A stretch of 64,000 nt of DNA from Novipirellula galeiformis (lineage in GTDB: Bacteria; Planctomycetota; Planctomycetia; Pirellulales; Pirellulaceae): assembly GCF_007860095.1 (NCBI RefSeq), contig NZ_SJPT01000009.1:151693-215692 (forward strand), given 5' to 3'. A model generated the notes under the pieces. That model ran no database searches, was not told where the DNA came from, and saw only the letters and a list, made by a program, of their open reading frames with translations. Positions 57,229-64,000 of this stretch are shown one piece after another. The stretch's first letter is position 1. Each line of letters starts with the position of its first letter. The translations under genes and the position numbers were made by a program.

Positions 57229-57660
57229 TTATTGAGCAATGCCCACGTTCACATCGGTCTGCAAAAACGCAGCCAAGGGAGCGACATTCTTGTGCACCTT
57301 GTTGCCCGCCACAGGCAGACGAGTCATATAAACCTTCGACTCCGCTAACGTGCCCACGCGATTAACTTCGTTGGCGTTGGATTCGCGACTCGCAGCGACA
57401 TTTTCCTTTTTGACGACATGTTTTTTTGAACGCCCCGTGACGAGGGTGGGGTGTGCAAAGGCTTCCTCACGCTCACTCAACGGACGTTCGACATTAGCCT
57501 CCGCCGCATCATGCGATTCAAGCTCAGCGCGAATCACCCGAATCTCTCGGGGGGCGTCGATACCGATGCGAACCGTATTCCCTTGAACTCGAATCAGGGT
57601 GATGGTGATGTCGTTTCCGATTTGGATCTTTTCATCAAGCTTGCGTGTTAAAACCAACAT
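57229..57660 (-). CDS. csrA: CsrA-type translational regulator with a long C-terminal extension
   Basis: 143 residues from the ATG at 57660; an in-frame ATG at 57861 would add 67 unrelated residues. Residues 1-48 are a standard CsrA core (MLVLTRKLDEKIQIGNDITITLI, then APREIRVIRAELE), including Arg44 of the RNA-binding region. CsrA binds GGA loops in mRNA leaders and alters translation. CsrA proteins are usually 60-75 residues; here 70-80 further residues follow, first acidic (NVERPLSEREEAFA), then basic (GRSKKHVVKKENVAASRES), then hydrophobic. The extension may bind RNA or a partner. No FliW is seen nearby. Confidence 0.88.
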   Translation of the reverse strand: MLVLTRKLDEKIQIGNDITITLIRVQGNTVRIGIDAPREIRVIRAELESHDAAEANVERPLSEREEAFAHPTLVTGRSKKHVVKKENVAASRESNANEVNRVGTLAESKVYMTRLPVAGNKVHKNVAPLAAFLQTDVNVGIAQ

Positions 57661-58106
57661 GGCAGTGTCCTTTGCGTGTGAATTCTTCTTCGAGGTTAAT
57701 TTGGCGTGACCCAGCGGTAGCGACCCTTGAAGGTTTACTCCGCCTTGGCAACGAAAGAGTGTTAATGCACGGACCGTGCCAAAACGCAAAAGAAAGCGAC
57801 AACAAACACCGCAAACGGTTAACCACAAAGAGGTTAAGGAAAAAACAGATTGCTGACCCACGCATCATCGAAGACGTACCTCCGTAGGATTTACAATGTC
57901 TTTGTAGAATGGCCGCATGTTCGACACAGCCACTGGACCGGCACGAAAACGGCGCTCGGTACGAAAGATTTCGGTCTTGAGTCAAACTCGGAATTTTTCT
58001 TATCTTCCGCCACGAAGGCACGATCGCCAGAGAATGCAGTTGTATGCTGCTCGAGTTTCGTTCTCGGCGATGTTAACGTTCAAGTCGGCTCAAAGGAGTG
58101 ACCGCC
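57661..58106. other. Gene-free stretch between divergent csrA and the isomerase
   Basis: About 445 bases containing the csrA leader and the isomerase promoter. A strong AAGGAG (58093-58098) lies eight bases before the isomerase ATG. Nothing else stands out. Confidence 0.45.
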
Positions 58107-59918
58107 ATGCCACTATCTTCCCATCAACTCAAGCCGTGGATGCTTTCCCTGCTTCGCGTCGGTCTTTATCTGACCCTATTGCTGAGCGTCATCCCGGCAC
58201 TTTTTGACCAAGCCGCTACGGCGCAAGAGACTGCCAACGATGTCGTGGCGGTCGTCAATGCCGACCCGATTACTCGCAAAACGCTTAACGAAGAATCACT
58301 TCGTCGTTATGGGCATGACGTTCTCGAAAACATGGTCAACCGCCATTTGATCATGCAAGCCTGTAAGACGCATGGCATCGAGGTCACCTCGACCGAAGTT
58401 CGCGAAGAAATCGGCCGCATCGCTTCCAAGTTTGGGTTGTCGATGCAAAGTTACCTGCAACTGTTGCAAGAAGAACGTGACATCCAACCCGACCAATACA
58501 GTCGCGAAATCGTCTGGCCGATGTTGGCTTTGCGTCGCCTCGTCGCAAACCGAGTGCAAGTCAGCGAAGAAGAATTCAACCAAGCGTTCCTGTCTCAGTT
58601 TGGCGAAGCGGTGAAATGCCGACTGATCATGAAGGCCAGCAAAGCGGACGCCGAATCGCTGCGTCAACAAGCCATCGCGAATCCCGATCGCTTTGCCCAA
58701 TTGGCCAAAGAACACAGCGAAGACGAATCCAGTGCGAGTGTCGGCGGTTTGATTCCCCCGATCCGCCGCTACACCGGCGATTCACGCTTAGAAGACGCTG
58801 CGTTTGCATTGCAGAACAATGAAGTTTCGCCAGTGCTACAACTCGGGGACCAATGGATTGTGATTCAAGCGGTCCGTCGCTTGCCCGAGACCACGCCGAG
58901 CCCGCAAGCGATGCCTAGCATTCGCGAACAGATTAACGATCGAATCCGTGACAAAAAGATGCGTGGCGCTGCGACTCAGTTGTTCGCCCAACTCCAAAGC
59001 GAAGCCCAAGTGGTGATGGTTTTTGGTGACGCCGAGAAGACACAACAACATCCTGGTGTGGCTGCGATCATCAATGGCCAACAAGTCAGCCTCGCTGCGG
59101 TTGCCGCCGAATGCACCAAACGTCATGGAACCGAGGTGCTCGAAGGCGAAATCAATCGCAAACTACTCGCCCAAGCGCTCAAAAAAGCCAAGACCGAAGT
59201 GACCGACGCTGACTTGCAACACGAAGTACAACGTGCCGCTGGGAGCTTTGGCTTTCTCACACCTCAGGGCCAACCCGACGTCGATGCCTGGATGGCATCG
59301 GTCACCTCCGATGGCACCACCACCCGTGATCTGTACCTGCGGGACGCAGTCTGGCCGAGTGTCGCTTTAAAGAAACTCGTCGAAGACTCCGTTTCACTCA
59401 GCGATCAAGACATCCAACAAGGGTTCGAGTCTTCCTACGGACCGCGAGTCGAAGTGCTAGCGATTGTGTTGTCGGATCAACGCACGGCTCAGAAAGTTTG
59501 GGAGATGGCACGTGACAACGCGACCGATGCATTCTTCGGAAAATTGGCCGAACAATACAGCGTCGAACCCGTTTCGGCGAGCAACATGGGCAAAGTCCCA
59601 CCGATTCGTAAACACAGCGGTCAACCTGCGATTGAGCGAGAAGCGTTTGCGATGAAACCAGGTGACCTGAGCGGAATTGTGGTGACGGGCGACAAGTACA
59701 TCATCATGCGATGCCAAGGCTACACCGAGCCGGTGGTCAAGAAACTCGAAGACGTTCGCTCGGAACTGGTACGCGATCTGTCGGAGAAAAAGTTGAACAT
59801 GGCCATGAATATCCGCTTTGACGAACTCAAATCGGCTGCCGAAATCGATAACTTCTTCGTCGCGACGAAGGCACTCCCCCGAATGGCAACAGCTCCCGCC
59901 GAGCCAATCAAAAAGTAA
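58107..59918 (+). CDS. Exported SurA-like peptidyl-prolyl isomerase with duplicated module
   Basis: 603 residues from ATG 58107, chosen because AAGGAG is correctly spaced; a GTG at 58098 lies within that site. The signal peptide ends near ATAQE. The protein is a tandem duplication: residues 35-295 and 315-580 each contain an N-terminal helical chaperone part (NADPITRKTLNEESLRRYG / INGQQVSLAAVAAECTKRHG) and a parvulin domain (AKEHSEDESSASVGGLIPPIRRYTGDS / AEQYSVEPVSASNMGKVPPIRKHSGQP). In the second parvulin the first histidine-containing strand is altered (ILEVLAIVLSDQ), so activity may lie in one half. It folds exported or outer-membrane proteins. A strong terminator follows at 59987. Confidence 0.9.
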   Translation: MPLSSHQLKPWMLSLLRVGLYLTLLLSVIPALFDQAATAQETANDVVAVVNADPITRKTLNEESLRRYGHDVLENMVNRHLIMQACKTHGIEVTSTEVREEIGRIASKFGLSMQSYLQLLQEERDIQPDQYSREIVWPMLALRRLVANRVQVSEEEFNQAFLSQFGEAVKCRLIMKASKADAESLRQQAIANPDRFAQLAKEHSEDESSASVGGLIPPIRRYTGDSRLEDAAFALQNNEVSPVLQLGDQWIVIQAVRRLPETTPSPQAMPSIREQINDRIRDKKMRGAATQLFAQLQSEAQVVMVFGDAEKTQQHPGVAAIINGQQVSLAAVAAECTKRHGTEVLEGEINRKLLAQALKKAKTEVTDADLQHEVQRAAGSFGFLTPQGQPDVDAWMASVTSDGTTTRDLYLRDAVWPSVALKKLVEDSVSLSDQDIQQGFESSYGPRVEVLAIVLSDQRTAQKVWEMARDNATDAFFGKLAEQYSVEPVSASNMGKVPPIRKHSGQPAIEREAFAMKPGDLSGIVVTGDKYIIMRCQGYTEPVVKKLEDVRSELVRDLSEKKLNMAMNIRFDELKSAAEIDNFFVATKALPRMATAPAEPIKK

Positions 59919-59939
59919 ACGGGTCAAAAAGTAAACGGG
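59908..59939 (+). repeat. 16-nt direct duplication over the isomerase stop codon
   Basis: TCAAAAAGTAAACGGG (59908-59923) is repeated exactly at 59924-59939. The first copy contains the stop codon TAA of the isomerase, so the duplication arose across the gene end without changing the protein. Confidence 0.93.
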
Positions 59940-60325
59940 ATCCCAATCCTGCTACCACCCGCAGCACTCCAAACTGATGGTGACCTAAAAAGCCCGGCCT
60001 GATGGTCGGGCTTTTTTTGTCTCTTATCGGAACCTGCTTATCGGAGCCCGTTCATCGGATTTTGCGTTTTCAGATCGGATTCTGCTTTTACAGAAGCGAT
60101 CAAGCTGCTTGCTCGATCCTTGCTCGGAGGGCATCTCACCGGGACAACGTGTCCTCCTGCCGGGCACTTCGCGGGGATTTTGCCGCTGGATATCGCAATT
60201 CTGCAAGCAACAAACCGATAACCCCTGGGCGATTGCCAGTGTCTGACCGACAATACTTCTAAACAGAAAGCGGCGGTAAGTTCACCGTCGCCCCGGTTCC
60301 GACATTACTTTTTGGCTTGAATGAC
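59919..60325. other. Gene-free stretch with terminator
   Basis: About 400 bases between the isomerase and aminotransferase genes. It contains the second copy of a 16-nt duplication (59924-59939) and a rho-independent terminator (59987-60018). A partly repetitive TATCGGA/ATCGGA motif follows at 60027-60080. No further gene was seen. Confidence 0.5.
59987..60018 (+). terminator. Rho-independent terminator of the isomerase gene
   Basis: AAAAAGCCCG (59987-59996) pairs with CGGGCTTTTT after a 10-nt loop and runs into T7 (60012-60018). GC-rich stem plus T-run makes this the clearest intrinsic terminator in the window. The A-tract on the left also allows some function on the minus strand. Confidence 0.93.
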
Positions 60326-61621
60326 ATGAGTCAACCTTTTGACGCCGATACGCCCAATATCGATGCTCCCGCAATTTCGCCTTTGACGACCGACCCGATT
60401 CCCGAGCCGTTTGAGGTCAAATTTGCCTCACGCGTCGACCGTCTGCCTCCTTACATGTTTGGGCGAATCAACAACTCGCTCTATCAAAAACGACGCGCCG
60501 GCGACGACGTGATCGATCTAGGTATGGGCAATCCCTCCGACCCGCCAGACCAGAGCGTGATCCAAAAACTGATCGACGCCGCGTCGGATCCTGGGAACCA
60601 TGGTTACAGCAAATCCAACGGGATTGCTAACTTGCGCAAGGAAGTCGCCAGCAAGTACAACCGACAATACGGGGTGCGACTTGACCCCGACTCGGAAATC
60701 ATCTCCTGTCTCGGTAGCAAAGAAGGTTTCTCGCACATGTGTTTGGCGCTGATGGGGCCCGGCGATACCGCCATGATCCCCTCGCCCTATTTCCCGGTGC
60801 ACATGTACGGCGTCATTTTGGCCAGTGGCAATGTAGTCGCACTCGATGTAGCGGACCCCGATCGCTTTTTACGCAATGTCGCCTACACCTGCGAACACAT
60901 GGCTCCCAAGCCAAAAATCTTGATCATCAATTACCCGCACAATCCGTCCTCTGCCGTTATCGAGGGTGATTTCTTCGTCGAAGTGGTTCGCTTGGCGAAA
61001 AAGTACAAGTTCATGGTCATTCACGACTTTGCCTATGCCGACGTCGCGTTCGATGGTTACCGACCACCGAGCTTCTTGAGCGCCAACGGCGCCAAAGACG
61101 TGGGTGTCGAGTTCACCACGATGAGCAAGGGCTACAACATGGCTGGCTGGCGTGTGGGATTTTGCGCTGGAAATTCCGAGATGATCCGAGGACTCGGAAC
61201 CATCAAAGGCTACTACGACTACGGCATGTTCCAAGCCATCCAGATCGCTGCGATCGTCGCCCTGCGCGAAACCGAAGCGAAGGTCGAGCAGCAATCGATG
61301 ATCTACCAAGGCCGCCGCGATGCCTTGGTCAGTGGCTTAAAACGTCTGGGATGGAACGTGAACCCGCCCAAAGCAGGCATGTTCGTCTGGGCCGAAGTCC
61401 CTGAGCCCTGGAAAAGCAAAATGAGTACGATGGACTTTGCCATGAAATTACTCGAAGAGGGGAATGTCGCGGTCAGTCCGGGCAGCGGGTTTGGCAGTGC
61501 AGGGGAAGGCTTTTTGCGAATGTCATTAGTCGAAAATGAGCAACGACTGCGCCAAGCGGTCCGCCAAATCGCCAAATGCCTCTCCCAATCCGCCTCGCCC
61601 GCTCCAACGGCGATCTCCTAA
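60326..61621 (+). CDS. Class I aminotransferase, AlaC/LL-DAP aminotransferase-like
   Basis: 431 residues from the ATG at 60326 (a TTG three codons earlier is less likely). The first 30 residues are a variable extension. The PLP fold is complete: [21 protein letters not shown] substrate segment (HGYSKSNGI), [24 protein letters not shown] and the Schiff-base lysine in [17 protein letters not shown]-terminal [16 protein letters not shown]...[12 protein letters not shown] carries the carboxylate-binding arginine. The sequence fits the alanine-synthesising AlaC/aspartate-like group (alanine, or glutamate-pyruvate-type). Stand-alone; no amino-acid operon partner is visible. Confidence 0.92.
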   Translation: MSQPFDADTPNIDAPAISPLTTDPIPEPFEVKFASRVDRLPPYMFGRINNSLYQKRRAGDDVIDLGMGNPSDPPDQSVIQKLIDAASDPGNHGYSKSNGIANLRKEVASKYNRQYGVRLDPDSEIISCLGSKEGFSHMCLALMGPGDTAMIPSPYFPVHMYGVILASGNVVALDVADPDRFLRNVAYTCEHMAPKPKILIINYPHNPSSAVIEGDFFVEVVRLAKKYKFMVIHDFAYADVAFDGYRPPSFLSANGAKDVGVEFTTMSKGYNMAGWRVGFCAGNSEMIRGLGTIKGYYDYGMFQAIQIAAIVALRETEAKVEQQSMIYQGRRDALVSGLKRLGWNVNPPKAGMFVWAEVPEPWKSKMSTMDFAMKLLEEGNVAVSPGSGFGSAGEGFLRMSLVENEQRLRQAVRQIAKCLSQSASPAPTAIS

Positions 61622-61805
61622 CCCGCCCACACTCGCGGCATCAGCAGGAGAGGGGGGATCGTTAATCCGTGAATCGGGAAGTTCGCTTGAACCGGCTTCC
61701 CTGCTCACCCCAGCTTCCCTCTCCACCATCGTGAAATGCTCGGCGACAGCCACGCAAAAACGGCTTCGCTACGACCATGCTCGTCACGGGCGTAGCGAAA
61801 TTGAT

Positions 61806-61840
61806 TATCCTGAATGGGGTATAAATCCCCATCCAGGATA
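61806..61840 (+). promoter_or_regulatory. Strong leader hairpin just before a start codon
   Basis: TATCCTGAATGGGG (61806-61819) pairs with CCCCATCCAGGATA (61827-61840) at 13 of 14 positions, loop TATAAAT. The stem ends six bases before the ATG at 61847, so it would cover the ribosome landing site of the downstream exported protein. The alternative is a regulator-binding dyad in the promoter. Confidence 0.8.
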
Positions 61841-61846
61841 TCAAAC

Positions 61847-62812
61847 ATGCTCCATCGCTCGGTCGCTTTGCTAACGCTTAGCCTCATCTTGCTCGCCACT
61901 TCCGGAGCCAATAGCGCCGATCCTGCTCGCCATCATCGCGTGCTACTGCAAGGCAACGGAAAGCTTGCCGTCGTTGAAGCGAATGGCCAAATCAGCTGGG
62001 AAATGCCTTGGCAGGGGATCCACGATCTGCACGTTTTGCCTAACGGCAACTACTTGACGCTGCAAAACGGCAACCAGGTTGTGGAGATTAACCCCCAGAC
62101 CAAAGCGGTCGTTTGGCGATACGAGGCTGCAAAACGCAATGGCAATGAAGGCAAACGCATTGAAGTCCATGCCACTCAATGGATCGACGACGATCGCATC
62201 ATGATCGCGGAATCGGGTGCCGCTCGAATCATCGAGATCGATCGCCAAGGAAACCTGCTCACTGAAATCCCGTTTGTCGTCGAACACCCCAACGCCCATT
62301 CAGATACCCGCTTGGTGCGCAAACTCGAAACGGGGAACTATCTGGTCGCTCATGAAGCCGATGGTGCGGTCCGGGAATATGAGCGTGAAACGGGAACCGT
62401 CGTCTGGGAATATAAAGTCCCGATGTTTGACCGCGAAGCCAAAGGGGGGCATGGCCCCGAAGCGTTTGGAAACCGCTTGTTCGCAGCGATTCGACGGCCC
62501 AATGGAAACACCCTCATTGCCACGGGAAATGGACACAGTGTTCTAGAGGTCACTCCCGACAAACAGATTGCGTGGCAAATCCATCAAAACGACTTGCCGT
62601 CGATTCGTTTAGCCTGGGTCACGACCTTGGAGTTGCTCGAAAACGGAAACATCACATTAGGCAACTGTCACGCAGGTCCCGGCCAGCCGCAAATCGTCGA
62701 ACTCGATCCCGAAACCAAAAAGGTGCGCTGGACGTTCCAACGCTACGCTGACTTTGGAAACAATGTCTCCAACACGCTGTTGTTGGACCAATCGCCGACC
62801 AGCCGGCGCTAA
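61847..62812 (+). CDS. Exported beta-propeller-like protein (PQQ/NHL-type repeats)
   Basis: 321 residues from ATG 61847 (in-frame ATG at 61814 would add 11 residues lying inside the leader hairpin). A signal peptide (LLTLSLILLATSGANSA) is followed by repeated blade-like strands: GKLAVVEANGQISWEMPW, LPNGNYLTLQNGNQVVEINPQTKAVVWRYE, RIIEIDRQGNLLTEIPF, LETGNYLVAHEADGAVREYERETGTVVWEYK and NGNTLIATGNGHSVLEVTPDKQIAWQI. These resemble arylsulfotransferase-like or PQQ-like propellers that bind, but do not necessarily turn over, a ligand. No catalytic residue is identified. The role is unknown. Confidence 0.87.
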   Translation: MLHRSVALLTLSLILLATSGANSADPARHHRVLLQGNGKLAVVEANGQISWEMPWQGIHDLHVLPNGNYLTLQNGNQVVEINPQTKAVVWRYEAAKRNGNEGKRIEVHATQWIDDDRIMIAESGAARIIEIDRQGNLLTEIPFVVEHPNAHSDTRLVRKLETGNYLVAHEADGAVREYERETGTVVWEYKVPMFDREAKGGHGPEAFGNRLFAAIRRPNGNTLIATGNGHSVLEVTPDKQIAWQIHQNDLPSIRLAWVTTLELLENGNITLGNCHAGPGQPQIVELDPETKKVRWTFQRYADFGNNVSNTLLLDQSPTSRR

Positions 62813-63889
62813 CGCCCCCACCGGAGCGGCAAATCGGGACCATCCACCCGCTGAGTCGACGCGATCACTCGGCTCGATCCGGATCACCAAGCGCACGCGA
62901 ACGCGTCTCTCTAGCGTTTCTCGATCGGCGCTGCGTCGCTAGAGCATTGTTCATTTTCATGTCGCATCCGTCGCCCGAAGGTGAACCACGTCGTGGACAA
63001 GGTTTTACGACCGCAGCTACGGTTTGAATCCCACGTCATTTGCCAAGGCACCCTAGCTGCAACGCAACTCCCCAGGGAATTGCCGTCCAGCGCCCCAGTT
63101 TCCGGCAAAGGGCTGCCGCAATCGGGCTGGAAAATGAGGAGCGGCGAGGGATAAGCAGCGGCATTTCGCCCCGCCAACCGCGTTTCTCACCAAAATGTCC
63201 AACCGAGGCATTCAAAATGCCCGCGTTAAAACGTACCGTTTTTAGGGACTATATGCCGTTTCCATAATCGCTTGATGATCTTGGCATGAAGAAGACGAAA
63301 ACAATTCTATGGAAATGATCAAAAGGCTATTGCCATCCACGGCCGTGGCCTATATCTTTCCGCCTCACTTGAAACGTGACACGCAGCAACGCGAGTCGCT
63401 GAGAGCGAAAAGGCCTCCGGCCCAGCCCTCTCAATCAAGTGAAATTCAAATGAAGCTTTAAAAAACTTTCTTTGAAACTGCGGTTGACTGATCGCCTTGA
63501 GGCTCTAAGATACCGAGCCTTGAACGAAAGCAAACCTCGCACGGCAAACACTTTAAGTGCTTCCTGCGAATGACACTTTCACTCAGTCAGTTTTGTGAAA
63601 ACAAAATTAAAAACACCTCTTGCGAGCAACGGACTAAACCGCTAAGCTCGCTTGAGACAAGTCTGCCAGCCAGACACATTGATATTTGACAATTTGGTGA
63701 TGATTATTCTGTTGAGTTCAGCAGTGCGAAGTCGCTCTTTGAACTTGCTAACATAGCTTCGGCGTTGTGGCAAGATCGAAAACAAATGGCGAATCGCTGA
63801 GGGTCTTTACCGAGGCCCTCAGAGCAGAATCAACTTTCGGTTTAACTTTGCTTTCTCCCGGTCAGTTTACTGACTGGTGAATCAATACA
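62813..63889. other. Gene-free 1-kb region holding the rRNA leader
   Basis: No protein-coding gene is supported. The right part is the likely rRNA promoter and leader. A TTGACA at 63686-63691 could be a -35 element, but no well-placed -10 was found. GCTCTTTGAAC at 63734-63744 resembles the boxA antitermination element. A hairpin with stem CTGAGGG/CCCTCAG lies at 63797-63822, and GTCAG-TTTA-CTGAC lies at 63861-63874, as expected for a processed leader. Confidence 0.6.

Positions 63890-64000
<111 letters not shown>

Noticed and set aside
57661..57861. N-terminal extension of CsrA
   Set aside because: CsrA invariably begins MLVLTRK; the upstream frame is leader sequence.

Overview
The window looks like a chromosomal segment of a planctomycete, most likely a Rhodopirellula-like member of the Pirellulales. 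The evidence is: a cytochrome-c/DUF1549/DUF1553 protein followed directly by a DUF1501 protein with a twin-arginine signal; a DUF1559 pseudopilin-like protein; an anti-sigma-like protein with a pilin-like C-terminal part; a DUF1570 protein; two groEL paralogues; frequent TTG/GTG starts and weak Shine-Dalgarno signals; and the 5' end of a 16S rRNA gene at the right edge. I see no phage, insertion sequence, integrase or CRISPR array. This is an inference from protein families; no database search was run.

Layout. 1-7.9 kb: DUF1501/PSD1 pair, a cysteine-rich exported protein, a DUF1559 protein and an exported amidohydrolase. 8-12 kb: a two-gene redox operon, an exported FAD oxidoreductase translationally coupled to a NosR-like membrane protein with two predicted flavinylation sites. 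12.2-17.5 kb: mgtE, efp divergent from epmB (its lysine 2,3-aminomutase partner), and an ABC-2 permease. 17.7-22.8 kb: small hypothetical, a parvulin isomerase coupled to an exported hypothetical, DUF1570, corA. 23-29.9 kb: minus-strand chaperone cluster groEL-groES-groEL-dnaJ-grpE-fmdB-isochorismatase, with a hairpin in each chaperonin gap. 30-37.9 kb: secreted P/Y-rich protein flanked by 16-nt tandem repeats, tRNA-Ser(UGA), upp, an ECF sigma factor with its anti-sigma-like neighbour, and an MFS transporter.

38.2-44.0 kb is the most striking part: five genes overlapping each other by 4 to 8 nt that encode a GNAT-nitrilase fusion, a C39-like papain-fold protein, a RimK-like ATP-grasp ligase with an RLAN-type N-terminal domain, a GCS2-type carboxylate-amine ligase and an N-formylglutamate amidohydrolase-like protein. 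This has the makings of a pathway building and trimming a small amide or peptide metabolite of unknown structure. A divergent MFS transporter lies on one side; a convergent Mur-ligase-like gene lies on the other, separated by a 150-bp nested palindrome.

44.3-62.8 kb: Mur-ligase-like protein, family-4 uracil-DNA glycosylase, der GTPase, a BshB1-like deacetylase, a 1479-residue VWA protein, an alpha/beta hydrolase lipoprotein, an extended CsrA, a duplicated SurA-like isomerase, an aminotransferase, and an exported beta-propeller-like protein whose start codon is immediately preceded by a 14-bp-armed hairpin. 62.8-64 kb: rRNA leader and the 16S rRNA 5' end.

A recurrent non-coding theme is short tandem repeats with a 16-nt unit, unrelated in sequence between sites, in at least four intergenic gaps. 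Several convergent gaps carry long dyads.
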